Shown here one piece after another: positions 48,123 to 57,216 of a stretch of 64,000 nt of DNA. Position 1 is the first letter of the stretch. Each line of letters begins with the position of its first letter. Below the pieces are notes generated by a model. It did not search any database. It was not told the origin of the DNA and was given only the letters and a program-made list of their open reading frames with translations. Where the stretch lies: NCBI RefSeq assembly GCF_001854325.1, contig NZ_CP017754.1, positions 2,294,001 through 2,358,000 of the forward strand, read 5' to 3'. This stretch comes from Cupriavidus malaysiensis (lineage in GTDB: Bacteria > Pseudomonadota > Gammaproteobacteria > Burkholderiales > Burkholderiaceae). The translations under genes were made by a program, and so were the position numbers.

Positions 48123-50447
48123 TCATTCCTCGACCAGCACCACCGTATTGACGTCGGGCATGCGGGACAGGTCCATGCGGAACTTCGCGCCGTAGGTCGG
48201 AACGTTCAGCTCCTCCTCCTTCAGCGTCCACGTTTCGGGCAGGTCCCAGAAGCGGCGGAACTCCTGTTCGAATTTCCGCGACAGGCCGAAGCTGGTGGCG
48301 AACATGTGCTGCACCTGGGTGGAGGCGTGCTTGACCAGGATGCGCTCGCGCTCACCCTTCATCCACTCCTGCGTCGGCTGCGAGCGCGCCAGGCGCTGGT
48401 TGCGGATCTCGATGCGCAGCAGCGCGGTCTGCTTGGCATCCACCCTCCATATGCCGTTGGCGTCGCGCGTGGCCACCGCGCCATACACCCTCTGCGCATA
48501 CTCAGGCAGCAGCAGTGCGCTGTTGAGGTCGCGCTCGATGGCTTCGGGCTCGCGGTCGAGCGGGTCACCGAAGCCGGGGCCGCCGCGCAGGTAGTTCAGG
48601 TACAGGTCGTAGTTGTCGTAGCAGTCCTCGGTGGTCATGCACTGCTGGTCGCGCTTGACCACCGCGCCGGCGTTGAGGTGGTTCTCGTAGTCGGGCACAT
48701 CCGGGTTGGTGTCGCCGCCCAGCGGCAGGCTTTCGCCCAGCGCGATGCGCTCCTTGAGGCCGGTCTTGTGCGCCTCGAAGCGGTAGCCGGTGGCCGCCGG
48801 ATAGCCGCCCATCAGGCCCCAGTCGCTGTTCATGTAGCCATTGCCCATGAAGAACATGGTCCAGTCCTGGGCCTTCCACACCATGCGCAGCGTCTCGAAG
48901 CCGCAGCCGCCGCGGTACTTGCCGTAGCCGCCGGAGTTGGCCTTGACGTTGCGCCCCAGGTAGAGCAGCGGCTCGGCCATCTCCCAGATCTCGATGTCGC
49001 CCATGTCGCCTTCCGGGTTCCAGATCGCGGCGGCATGGTTCAGGCCATCCTTGATGGCGCTGGCGCCGGTGCCGCAGGAGGAGGCCTCGAAGCTGTTGAC
49101 CGCATGGATCTCGCCTTCCTGGTTGATGCCGCCGCCCTGCAGCCAGTTCGAGGTGTTGGCATTGCCGGAGTTGACTTCCTCCAGGTAGCCGCGGCTGAAG
49201 TAGGCCTGCGACAGTCCGCGCCACATCGCGCTCCATCCCGACACCAGGAAGTGCCAGGCATAGGCATGGCCGGTGCGGCGGTCGTCGGGGTTCATCCACG
49301 CCCCCTTGGGCAGGCGGAACTCGGTGCCGTAGTAGGCGCCGTCGTTGATCCGCTGCGTCGGCACCAGGGTCTGGGTCATCATCACCCAGATGCCGCTGGT
49401 GAACGCGACCTGGTGCGCGTTGTAGGAATGCCAGCCCCAGCGGCTCGCGCCCTCGAAGTCGAGCCGCCACGAGCCGTCCTTGCGGATCTCCATTTCCACC
49501 GGCGAGTGCATGATCGAGTCGAGCTTGGCGAAGGCCGACGACGTCTGCACATCCGGGTGGTTGTAGGGGACGTCGACGAAGGCCACCTTGCGGTACTTGC
49601 CCGGCAGCGTCATCGCCTTGATGCGCGTCTGCAGCCCGCGCCGGCCTTCCTCGATCACCTCGTAGGCGAACTTCTCGTAGGCCTCCAGGCCCTCTTCCTC
49701 GATCACTTCCTCGATCAGGTCGCGGATCATGTGGCAGCCGGCGATGCGGGTGCGCTCGTCGAGGATCCAGTACTTCGGCGTGCGCACCGAGCGCTGGCTC
49801 TCGTGCAGCCAGTCGCGCAGGGGCGTGTCGTTCACGCCGGTCTTGCGGCAGGTGATCATGTAGCCGTCGCCGAAGCGCTGCACCTGGCCGGTGGACATCG
49901 AGCCCGGCGTGACCGCGCCGGTGTCGATCACGTGCGTCACGCCGCCCACCCAGCCGACGAGCTTGCCGTGCGCGAAGATCGGCACGATGGTGGCGATATC
50001 GCAGGGGTGCACGTTACCGATGGCGCAGTCGTTGTTGGTGAACATGTCGCCCGGATGGATGCCGGGGTTGGCCTCCCAGTTGTTCTCCATCATGTATTTG
50101 ATGGCGGCGCCCATGGTGCCGACGTGGATGATGATGCCGGTCGAGGTCAGCACGCAGTCGCCGGCGGCGTTGTAGAGCGTGAAGCACAGCTCGCCTTCCT
50201 GTTCGACGATGGGGCTGGCGGCGATCTTCTTGGCGGTCTCGCGTGCGTGCACCAGTCCGCCACGCAGCTTGGAGAACATCTTCTCGTAGCGGATCGGATC
50301 GCTCTCGCGCAGTTCCAGCCGCGTGAGGCCGTTGTAGTGGCCGGTCTGCTGCGTGCGCGCCAGCACGCCGTCGCGGAACTGCTTGAGGGTCTGGCCGGTC
50401 TTGAGCAGGTCGGCAAGGCCGAGCTCCTTGTTGGACATCATGTTCAT
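48123..50447 (-). CDS. acxB: Acetone carboxylase alpha subunit (HyuB-like)
   Basis: The 774-residue protein belongs to the hydantoinase B/oxoprolinase family and has the length of acetone carboxylase alpha subunits. Characteristic blocks are LRGGLVHARETAKKIAASPI near the start, ADVILTSTG-like CVLTSTGIIIHVGTMG, NDCAIGNVHPCDIATIVPIF, WVGGVTHVIDTGAV and, towards the C-terminus, LRGGPGFGDPLDREP. This subunit holds the metal centre where the acetone phosphate/enolate is carboxylated. The ATG at 50447 follows an AGGAGA motif. It lies 21 bp downstream of acxA. Confidence 0.96.
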   Translation of the reverse strand: MNMMSNKELGLADLLKTGQTLKQFRDGVLARTQQTGHYNGLTRLELRESDPIRYEKMFSKLRGGLVHARETAKKIAASPIVEQEGELCFTLYNAAGDCVLTSTGIIIHVGTMGAAIKYMMENNWEANPGIHPGDMFTNNDCAIGNVHPCDIATIVPIFAHGKLVGWVGGVTHVIDTGAVTPGSMSTGQVQRFGDGYMITCRKTGVNDTPLRDWLHESQRSVRTPKYWILDERTRIAGCHMIRDLIEEVIEEEGLEAYEKFAYEVIEEGRRGLQTRIKAMTLPGKYRKVAFVDVPYNHPDVQTSSAFAKLDSIMHSPVEMEIRKDGSWRLDFEGASRWGWHSYNAHQVAFTSGIWVMMTQTLVPTQRINDGAYYGTEFRLPKGAWMNPDDRRTGHAYAWHFLVSGWSAMWRGLSQAYFSRGYLEEVNSGNANTSNWLQGGGINQEGEIHAVNSFEASSCGTGASAIKDGLNHAAAIWNPEGDMGDIEIWEMAEPLLYLGRNVKANSGGYGKYRGGCGFETLRMVWKAQDWTMFFMGNGYMNSDWGLMGGYPAATGYRFEAHKTGLKERIALGESLPLGGDTNPDVPDYENHLNAGAVVKRDQQCMTTEDCYDNYDLYLNYLRGGPGFGDPLDREPEAIERDLNSALLLPEYAQRVYGAVATRDANGIWRVDAKQTALLRIEIRNQRLARSQPTQEWMKGERERILVKHASTQVQHMFATSFGLSRKFEQEFRRFWDLPETWTLKEEELNVPTYGAKFRMDLSRMPDVNTVVLVEE

Positions 50448-50468
50448 GGCGTGTCTCCTGGTCTGTGC

Positions 50469-52613
50469 TTATTTCACTTCCTTGAGATGGAAGAGGCGGT
50501 GCTTGTCGAGCGTGGTGACGAAGCCGTCCGGCACCACGAAGGTGGTGGCGTCCGATTCGATGATGGCCGGCCCGTGGATCACGTTGCCGGGCTTGAGCGC
50601 TTCCATCTTCCACAGCACCGCTTCATGCCAGGTCTTCTTGCGGTACAGCGGACGCGTGCCGAGCCGCGCTTCCTTCGGCGGCGTCGGGCCGCCCTCGGGA
50701 TCTTCCGGCAGCACGGGTTTCTGCGTCACCACCATGCCGCGCATGATGGCGCCGGTCACGGAGAAGCCCAGTTCCGGCGAGCGCGCCGAGCTGGCGTAGA
50801 CGCGCCCGTAGGTCTCCTCGAAGGCTTCGACGATGCGGTCCCAGTCGGCGGCGCTGCTGGCCTGGCCGATCGGCGAGCTGATCTCCAGGTCGTTGAGCTG
50901 CCCCATGTACTGCATGCGGTAGCCAGGGCGCAGGATCACGTCCTCGGCCTGGAAGCCGTTGATCTTGAACTCCTCGATGACCTTGGCGCCCAGCTCCGAC
51001 CAGGCCTTCTGGATGGTCTGCGCCGCCTGCGCCTTGTCCTGCTCGGCGGCGTGCTGCGGCAGCGCCAGGTCCACGCTCTTGTCGTAGCGGTACTCGAAAT
51101 CGGCGCAGGCGCAGCCGAAGGCCGAGAAGCCTGCAGCCCAGGCCGGCACCACGACGTCCTTGAAGCCGAGGCCCTCGGTGTAGCCATAGGTATGCACCGG
51201 CCCCGCGCCGCCGTACGAGAAGCAGACGAACTCGGTCGGGTTGTAGCCCTTGGCACTGACGTTGGCGCGCAGGTACTCGCGCAGTTGCAGGTCGAGCAGT
51301 TCGATCACGCCGGCGGCCGCGTCCTCTACCGTCAGGCCGAGCGGGTCGGCGATCTGCGCCTTGATATGGGCGCGGGCGCGCTCCACGTCCAGCTTGATGG
51401 CGCCGCCGAGGAAGTTGTCGGGATTCAGGTAGCCCAGCACCACGTGGCAGTCCGACACCGAGACGGTGTCGAGGCCGCTCTGCGGCCAGCAGGTACCGAC
51501 GCGGTAGCCCGCGCTGTCGGGCCCCAGCTTGATCGCGCCGCTGTAGGGATCGAGGCGCACGAAGCTGCCGGCGCCCGCGCCGACCGAGTCCATGGTCACC
51601 AGCGGCAGCGACAGCACCAGGCGCGCCATGTCGGGATCGGCGGCGATGGCGAAGTTGCCGCGGGTGATCAGCGCCATGTCGAAGGAGGTGCCGCCGATGT
51701 CGGAGCAGGCGATGTTCTCGTAGCCCAGCGCCTCGCCCAGCAGCTTGGAGCCGATCACGCCGCCGATCGGCCCCGAGACGATGGTGCGCGCCAGTTCCTT
51801 GGCTTTCCAGCTGATAGTGCCGCCATGGGTGGCCATCACGCGCAGGTCGAACTTCGCGCCGTGCTTGCGGAAGCGGTCGCTGACCTTCTTCAATGTCTGG
51901 CGCGATGGCTCTGCCGCGTAGGCCTCCAGCACCGTGGTGTTCATGCGGTGGCTTTCCTTGCGCTGCGGGTAGTAGTCCACCGAGGCGAACACTGGCACCT
52001 CGGCCGCCAGCCGCTTGAGTTCGTCGCGCACGATGTCGCGCGCCTGCTGTTCGCTGGTGCCGTTCTTGTGCGACTGCAGCAGGCAGATCACGATGGCCTT
52101 GGCGCCCGCCGCCACCAGTTCGCGCGTGGCCTGGCGCACCTCGGCCTCGCGCAGCGGGATGACGATCTCGCCCTGGACGTCGGTGCGCTCGGTCACGCCG
52201 CGCGTGCGCGACAGCGGCACCAGCGGCTCGTCGTAGCGGTGGGTGTTCAGGTGGATGCGCTCCTCCAGCGCATAGCCCAGGTAGCTCTGGATGGCGCGGC
52301 CCATCGAGTGCACATGCTCGAAGCCTTTGTTGACCAGCAGGCCGACGTCGAGGCCCTTGCGCTGCACCACGCGGTTGAGCATCGCGGTGCCGGAGTAGAC
52401 GCAGGTCAGCAGTTCCGGATAGACCTCGTCGACGTCGCGCTGCCAGTGCGCCAGCGCATCCTGCGACGAATTGAAGATGGCCAGCGACTCATCCTCGGGG
52501 TTGCTCTGGGCCTTGCCGACGACGAAGCGGCCATCTTCGCGCACGAAGAAGGTATCGGTCATCGTGCCACCGGCATCGATGCCCATCACCTGGACTTTGG
52601 ATTGGACTTGCAT
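50469..52613 (-). CDS. acxA: Acetone carboxylase beta subunit (HyuA-like)
   Basis: The 714-residue protein belongs to the hydantoinase A/ATP-grasp-independent ASKHA family. The N-terminal phosphate-binding motif VMGIDAGGTMTDTFFV lies at about 9-24, and further blocks are LNRVVQRKGLDVGLLVNKGF, DIGGTSFDMALITRGNF and SYGGAGPVHTYGYTEGLG. It activates acetone and bicarbonate with ATP. The ATG at 52613 has GGAAGGAGA upstream; the open frame further upstream is non-coding Arg/Pro-rich sequence. It is the first gene of acxABC, 70 bp downstream of a sigma-54 promoter. Confidence 0.96.
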   Translation of the reverse strand: MQVQSKVQVMGIDAGGTMTDTFFVREDGRFVVGKAQSNPEDESLAIFNSSQDALAHWQRDVDEVYPELLTCVYSGTAMLNRVVQRKGLDVGLLVNKGFEHVHSMGRAIQSYLGYALEERIHLNTHRYDEPLVPLSRTRGVTERTDVQGEIVIPLREAEVRQATRELVAAGAKAIVICLLQSHKNGTSEQQARDIVRDELKRLAAEVPVFASVDYYPQRKESHRMNTTVLEAYAAEPSRQTLKKVSDRFRKHGAKFDLRVMATHGGTISWKAKELARTIVSGPIGGVIGSKLLGEALGYENIACSDIGGTSFDMALITRGNFAIAADPDMARLVLSLPLVTMDSVGAGAGSFVRLDPYSGAIKLGPDSAGYRVGTCWPQSGLDTVSVSDCHVVLGYLNPDNFLGGAIKLDVERARAHIKAQIADPLGLTVEDAAAGVIELLDLQLREYLRANVSAKGYNPTEFVCFSYGGAGPVHTYGYTEGLGFKDVVVPAWAAGFSAFGCACADFEYRYDKSVDLALPQHAAEQDKAQAAQTIQKAWSELGAKVIEEFKINGFQAEDVILRPGYRMQYMGQLNDLEISSPIGQASSAADWDRIVEAFEETYGRVYASSARSPELGFSVTGAIMRGMVVTQKPVLPEDPEGGPTPPKEARLGTRPLYRKKTWHEAVLWKMEALKPGNVIHGPAIIESDATTFVVPDGFVTTLDKHRLFHLKEVK

Positions 52614-52684
52614 GTCCTTGTCTCCTTCCGATCTTGGTTGGCGACTCGCGGCGCCGTCCGGCGCAGCGGTCGGGATCGTCAGTC

Positions 52685-52699
52685 GCAATCGGCATGCCA
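52685..52699 (-). promoter_or_regulatory. Sigma-54 promoter of acxABC
   Basis: On the minus strand the sequence is TGGCATGCCGATTGC, with GG and GC elements exactly 10 nt apart; only one base departs from the core TGGCAC/TTGC consensus. Transcription would start near 52673, about 60 nt before the acxA ATG. The downstream sigma-54 activator gene supports it. Confidence 0.8.
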
Positions 52700-52801
52700 G
52701 CGCGCGGCGGAATGCCGTCGGAAGGCGCGCAAGCCGCGCGCAGCAAGGCGAAGCGGCGGAATGGAGGGTATGAGGGCAGGGCGGCGCAGCCGCCGTTGCG
52801 T

Positions 52802-52836
52802 CGTGGAATCGAACGGCTGGCGCGTTCGGTTCCGCG
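52802..52836. promoter_or_regulatory. Candidate upstream activator site for AcxR
   Basis: CGTGGAATCGAACG (52802-52815) and CGTTCGGTTCCGCG (52823-52836) are inverted copies matching at 12 of 14 positions, spaced by 7 bp. The centre lies about 145 bp upstream of the predicted start site, a normal distance for an enhancer bound by a sigma-54 activator with a Fis-type DNA-binding domain. Confidence 0.55.
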
Positions 52837-52959
52837 ACGGGGGGGCCTGTGCCGGCGCTGCCGCATCGCGCGGCAGCGTCGCCGCCGCATTTTGCGGCGG
52901 TTGGTGGCGGTTGGTGGCGAGGAAGCGGGGGGCGAGGCCCCGGCGGTGGCGGCCCCTGC

Positions 52960-54147
52960 TCAGCCGAGGCTCTCGAGCGCCAGCGCGATGCCCTGGCCGC
53001 CGCCGATGCACAGCGTGACGATGCCGCGCCGGATGCCGTCGGCGCGCATGCTGTGCAGCAGGCGGGTGGCCAGGATGGCGCCGGTCGCGCCGATCGGGTG
53101 GCCGTGGGCGATCGCGCCGCCGTCGACGTTGATGAGGTCGTGCGGCAGGCCCAGTTCGGCCGCCACCGCCAGGGGCACGGCGGCGAAGGCTTCGTTGATC
53201 TCGAAGCGTTCCACCTCGCCCAGCGACCAGTCCGCGCGTGCCAGCGCCTGCCTGACCGCGGGCACGGGGCCGAGTCCGAACAGGCCCGGCGCCACCGCGC
53301 CCAGTCCGTAGGCGACCAGCCTTCCGAGCGGCTGGAGCCCGTTCGCCTCGGCGGCGGCACGGTCGGCCACGATCACGGCGGCCGCGCCGCTGTTGATGCC
53401 GGGCGCGTTGCCGGCGGTGATGGTGCCGTCGGCGCGGAAGGCGGGCTTGAGCCTGGCCAGGCCCGCCAGCGTCGTGTCCGGACGATTCGCCTCGTCCTGC
53501 GCGAAGGCGGTCGTGCCTCCCTTGCTGGCCAAGGGCACGGGAACGATCTCGGCGGCGAAGCGGCCTTGTGCCTGTGCCCGGGAAAAGGCCTGCTGCGAGC
53601 GTTCCGCCCAGCGGTCCTGCGCCTCCCGGTCGAGCCGGTAGCGTGCCGCGAGGTCCTCGGTATGCCAGCCCGAGTGCTGTCCGGAGAAGGCATCGACGAG
53701 GCCGTCCATCAGCACGCTGTCGTGCAGCACGCTGTCGCCCATGCGCTGGCCCCAGCGGCCGGACGGCAGCAGGTAGGGGGCGCGGTCCATGTTCTCCATG
53801 CCGCCGGCGATGGCGATGTCGACATAGCCGAGGCGGACCTCGTCGGCGGCGGAGGCGATCGCCTGGGCGCCGGATCCGCACACGCGGTTGACCGTCAGTG
53901 CCGGGACGCTGTCGGGAATGCCGGCGTTGAGCGCGGCCTGGCGTGCCGGATTCATGCGGTTGCCGGCCTGGATGACATTGCCGAAGGTGACCGTGCCGAC
54001 CCGCGCGGGATCGAGCCCGGCGCGCTCGATGGCCGCGCGGATGGCCAGGGTGCCGAGTTCAGTGGCCGGGATGCCCTTCAGGGAGCCGTTGAAGGCGCCG
54101 ATCGGTGTGCGGACCGGGTGGCAGAGTACGACGTCAGGGTGGCGCAT
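52960..54147 (-). CDS. Acetyl-CoA C-acetyltransferase (thiolase)
   Basis: The 395-residue enzyme is a biosynthetic/degradative thiolase II. The nucleophile is Cys90 in NRVCGSGAQA, His350 lies in AHGHPIGATGA, and the second Cys (380) in LCIGGGQG. Helical lid and length are standard. It interconverts acetoacetyl-CoA and two acetyl-CoA. Positioned directly upstream of acxABC on the same strand, it would complete acetone breakdown once acetoacetate is activated. It could equally be part of an operon with the small gene and efflux genes upstream (7 bp to the small gene). Other thiolases such as phaA/bktB types are similar, so no symbol is given. Confidence 0.93.
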   Translation of the reverse strand: MRHPDVVLCHPVRTPIGAFNGSLKGIPATELGTLAIRAAIERAGLDPARVGTVTFGNVIQAGNRMNPARQAALNAGIPDSVPALTVNRVCGSGAQAIASAADEVRLGYVDIAIAGGMENMDRAPYLLPSGRWGQRMGDSVLHDSVLMDGLVDAFSGQHSGWHTEDLAARYRLDREAQDRWAERSQQAFSRAQAQGRFAAEIVPVPLASKGGTTAFAQDEANRPDTTLAGLARLKPAFRADGTITAGNAPGINSGAAAVIVADRAAAEANGLQPLGRLVAYGLGAVAPGLFGLGPVPAVRQALARADWSLGEVERFEINEAFAAVPLAVAAELGLPHDLINVDGGAIAHGHPIGATGAILATRLLHSMRADGIRRGIVTLCIGGGQGIALALESLG

Positions 54148-54154
54148 GGTGTCC

Positions 54155-54421
54155 TCACGGTAGTAGAGGTGCGGAGCGGGAAGCCGTGGTCAGGGCGAGT
54201 TCGCTGTCCAGGCGGAGGCCCTGGCCCGGCGCGGGAAGATGGCAGTAGCCGTTGCCGGTGCGCGCGCAGGCGGTGGCGCCGTCGCGCGGCGGCTGGGTGG
54301 CGGCGCGGGCCGGCGGCGGTGCGCCGGCCGACGCGAGCGCCATGGCGACGGCCAGGAAAAGAGAACGATGAGAGCGACGGGAACGATGCGGGCGATGGGT
54401 TGCAGGCATGATGGCCTCCAT
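54155..54421 (-). CDS. Small exported protein of unknown function
   Basis: The 88-residue frame (alternative start at 54409, 84 residues) has a basic N-terminus rich in Arg/His, a hydrophobic signal segment SLFLAVAMALASAGA and a probable cleavage after PPPARA. The mature peptide would be only about 45 residues and has two cysteines (in TACARTGNGYCHL). It begins 6 bp after the MFS transporter stop and ends 7 bp before the thiolase start. I do not recognise it. Tight packing and the signal-like N-terminus are the only support. Confidence 0.5.
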   Translation of the reverse strand: MEAIMPATHRPHRSRRSHRSLFLAVAMALASAGAPPPARAATQPPRDGATACARTGNGYCHLPAPGQGLRLDSELALTTASRSAPLLP

Positions 54422-54427
54422 GCACGG

Positions 54428-56083
54428 TCAATGGGCATCCGCCGACGGTGCCTTCGGCGGCGCGACCTTGTGCATCAGCGGGACCAGCAGGGTCGCGATG
54501 ACGAAGCACAGGCAGATGGCGAGAAAGGCATCGGAGAAGGTCAGGGTGCGCGCCTCGCGCATGGTCAGGGCCCACAGCTGCCTGGCGGCGGCAGCGTTGT
54601 CGTCGAGCACCTGGTCGCTCAGCGTGGCCAGGCGGGCCGCCGATTCGTGCAGGAACCGGGCCATGGCCTCGTTGCCGAGGTTCAGGTGTTCGGCCAGGCG
54701 CAGGAAATGCAGGTTGGTGCGGTCGTTGAGGATGGTGGCGCAGGCCGCGATGCCGATCGCGCCGCCGAGGTTGCGCATCAGATTGAACAGGCCGGAGGCC
54801 TGCTTGAGGCGCGAAGGCGGCAGCGCGCCCAGCGTGAGAGTGACCGTCGGCGCCACCGCGAACTGCTGGGCCATGCCGCGCAGGGCCTGCGGCAGCAGCA
54901 GTTGCGCGCCGCCCCAGTCGTGGGTGATGGGCGCGAAGTTCCACATCGACAGGGCAAACAGCGCGAGCCCGCCCATCAGCAGCCAGCGCAGGTCGACGCG
55001 GTTGGCGAGAAAGGCGTAGAAGGGGATCGACATCACCTGGAACAGGCCGGTGGAGAAGATGGCGAGCCCGGTCTGCAGGGCGCTGAAGCCGCGCACCTGC
55101 CCGAGGAAGAGCGGCGTCAGGTAGATGGTGGCGAAGATGCCGATGCCGGTGACGAAGGAGAAGAAGCAGCCCAGGGCGAAATTGCGCTCCTTCAGCGCGC
55201 GCAGGTCGACCACCGGATTCGCGTAGGTCAGCGAGCGCCACAGGAAGCCGATGCCGGCCAGCCCCGAGATCCACGCCGTGGCCAGGATGGCGCGGTCGCC
55301 GAACCAGTCCCAGCGCGGGCCTTCCTCCAGGGTGTATTCGAGGCAGCCGAGGAAGAGCGCCATCAGCACGATGCCGAGGTAGTCGGCACCCTTGAGCAGG
55401 GACCAGTCGGGCTGGTCGATCTTGACCAGCAGCGGTACCACGATGGTGACGAAGACGCCGGGCACCAGGTTGATGAAGAACAGCCAGTGCCAGGAGTAGT
55501 GGTCGGTGATCCAGCCGCCGACGGTGGGCCCGAGCGTCGGCGCGAGCGAGGCCAGCCCGCCGATGATGGCGGCCGCGGCGACGCGCTGGCGTTCTTCGAA
55601 GAAGGCAAAGGCGGTGGTGAAGACCATCGGGATCATCGAGCCGCCGAGGAAGCCCTGGGCGGCGCGGAAGGCGATCATGCTCTGGATGTTCCAGGCGATG
55701 CCGCACAGCAGGCTGGTCAGCGTGAAGCCCGCCGCGGACGCGGCGAACAGCCAGCGCGTGGACATGACCCGGGCCAGCCAGCCGGACAGCGGGATGACGA
55801 TGATCTCGGCGATCAGGTAGGCGGTCTGCACCCACACGGTTTCGTCGGTGCCCGCCGACAGGCCGCCGCCGATGTCGCGCAGCGACGCGGACACGATCTG
55901 GATGTCGAGCAGGGCGATGAACATGCCGACGCACATGGTGGCGAAGGCCAGCACCCTGGCGCTCAGCGGCATCTGCGCTGGCGAATGGGCGGGCAAGGGG
56001 GCCGGCGGGCGGGTCGGCGCGGTGGGCGGCACGGAGGCCGCCGCGCTGGGGTCGGCCGGCCCGGCGGTGACGGCGGCGCTCAT
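54428..56083 (-). CDS. DHA2-family (EmrB-type) MFS drug exporter
   Basis: From the ATG at 56083 the protein has 551 residues and about 14 membrane segments. It has the family motifs LDIQIVSASLRDIGGGL (helix 1 region), the motif A-like segment after helix 2, GFLGGSMIPMVFTT and the motif C antiporter signature GPTVGGWITDHYSWHW. It is the inner-membrane pump of an EmrAB-type tripartite efflux system. The start overlaps the HlyD stop by 4 bp; the longer frame to 57052 is a shadow of the HlyD gene. Substrates are probably hydrophobic or aromatic toxic compounds. Confidence 0.94.
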   Translation of the reverse strand: MSAAVTAGPADPSAAASVPPTAPTRPPAPLPAHSPAQMPLSARVLAFATMCVGMFIALLDIQIVSASLRDIGGGLSAGTDETVWVQTAYLIAEIIVIPLSGWLARVMSTRWLFAASAAGFTLTSLLCGIAWNIQSMIAFRAAQGFLGGSMIPMVFTTAFAFFEERQRVAAAAIIGGLASLAPTLGPTVGGWITDHYSWHWLFFINLVPGVFVTIVVPLLVKIDQPDWSLLKGADYLGIVLMALFLGCLEYTLEEGPRWDWFGDRAILATAWISGLAGIGFLWRSLTYANPVVDLRALKERNFALGCFFSFVTGIGIFATIYLTPLFLGQVRGFSALQTGLAIFSTGLFQVMSIPFYAFLANRVDLRWLLMGGLALFALSMWNFAPITHDWGGAQLLLPQALRGMAQQFAVAPTVTLTLGALPPSRLKQASGLFNLMRNLGGAIGIAACATILNDRTNLHFLRLAEHLNLGNEAMARFLHESAARLATLSDQVLDDNAAAARQLWALTMREARTLTFSDAFLAICLCFVIATLLVPLMHKVAPPKAPSADAH

Positions 56084-57201
56084 GATTGGTCCGCCTCCTT
56101 GGCGGCCTGGGTGTCGATTTCCGCCACGACCGACAGGCCGGGGCGCAGCAGACCGAGCCTGGCATCCGCATCGTCGAGCACGATGCGCACCGGAACGCGC
56201 TGCACGATCTTGGTGAAGTTGCCGGTGGCGTTCTCGGGCGGAAGCACGCTGAACTGGGCGCCGGTGGCCGGCGCCAGGCTCTCGACGTGGCCGTGGAAGA
56301 CCTTGCCGGGCATCACGTCGGCGACGATGGTGGCGCGCATGCCGGGGCGCATGCGGGCGAGTTGTCCTTCCTTGAAGTTGGCGTCGATCCACAGGCCCCT
56401 GGCCGGGACGATCGACAACAGCTGGCTGCCGCTGGCGGCATAGGCGCCGACGCGCGCGCGGCGGTTGCCGATGGTGCCGTCGATGGGGGCGCGCAGTTCC
56501 GTGTACTGGAGGTTGAGGCGCGCCAGGTCGCGTTCGGCTGCGGCCTGTGCCAGCGCGGCTTGCGCCTGCTGCTTCTGCGTGGCGATCACCTCCAGCTGCC
56601 GCTGCGCGGCTTCGACGCTGGCCTTGGCCTTCTGGCTGTTGGCCAGCGACTGCTTGTAGTCGGCGTCGGCCTTCTGCGAGCTCTGCACCGACACCGCCGA
56701 TTTCGCCACCAGGCTGGCATAGCGCGCCTGGTCGTCGCGCGAGCGGGCCGTCTCGGCGTCGGCGGCGGCCACGCCGGCCCTGGCTTCGGCGATCACGGCC
56801 TCCTGCAGCCTGGCGCGCGCATCCAGGTTGGCGAGCAGCGCCTGCTCGGAGGCCACGGCACCTTCGGCCTTGGCCAGCGCGGCGCGGTAGTCGCGATCGT
56901 CGATACGGGCCAGCAGGTCGCCGGCATGGACCTGCTGGTTGTCGGTCACCAGTACCGCCGCCAGGTAGCCGGGCACCTTGGCGGCGAGCAGGGTGACGTC
57001 GCCGCCCACATAGGCGTCGTCGGTGTCTTCGACGAAGCGCGCATGCGTCCACCAGTGGTAGCCGTATGCCGCCGCGGCCAAGGCGATCAGCGCGCCGCCG
57101 GCACGGACCGCCGCAGCCTTGCGGCCGAGCCGGGGCCTGGACACGGTGCCCTCCGAGGGGGCGCGGCTGGCTGTGTCGGCGACGCTGGTGGTGTTGCTCA
57201 T
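56080..57201 (-). CDS. EmrA/HlyD-family membrane fusion protein
   Basis: The 373-residue protein has one N-terminal membrane helix (about 30-46), a biotinyl/lipoyl-like half DAYVGGDVTLLAAKVPGYLA, a long Ala/Gln-rich coiled-coil hairpin (about 95-205), the second half-motif YTELRAPIDGTIGNRRA and a beta-barrel ending VVAEIDTQAAKEAD. It bridges the MFS pump to an outer-membrane channel. It is co-transcribed after the HxlR regulator (15 bp) and coupled to the pump by a 4-bp overlap. Confidence 0.94.
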   Translation of the reverse strand: MSNTTSVADTASRAPSEGTVSRPRLGRKAAAVRAGGALIALAAAAYGYHWWTHARFVEDTDDAYVGGDVTLLAAKVPGYLAAVLVTDNQQVHAGDLLARIDDRDYRAALAKAEGAVASEQALLANLDARARLQEAVIAEARAGVAAADAETARSRDDQARYASLVAKSAVSVQSSQKADADYKQSLANSQKAKASVEAAQRQLEVIATQKQQAQAALAQAAAERDLARLNLQYTELRAPIDGTIGNRRARVGAYAASGSQLLSIVPARGLWIDANFKEGQLARMRPGMRATIVADVMPGKVFHGHVESLAPATGAQFSVLPPENATGNFTKIVQRVPVRIVLDDADARLGLLRPGLSVVAEIDTQAAKEADQS

Positions 57202-57216
57202 GGCATTGCTCCGAGA

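Larger units (their letters stand above)
52614..52959. promoter_or_regulatory. Regulatory gap upstream of acxA
   Basis: This 346-bp stretch has no supportable gene. It carries the sigma-54 promoter (52685-52699), a 14-bp inverted repeat (52802-52836), and an 8-bp hairpin CCGCCGCA/TGCGGCGG (52882-52889, 52893-52900) next to the thiolase 3' end, without a T-tract. A 10-bp direct repeat GGTTGGTGGC lies at about 52899-52918. Confidence 0.6.

Noticed and set aside
48036..53018. 1660-codon plus-strand open frame opposite acxABC
   Set aside because: It is antisense to three well-supported genes, its translation is His/Gly/Val/Arg-rich shadow sequence typical of high-GC codon bias, and it shows no domain.
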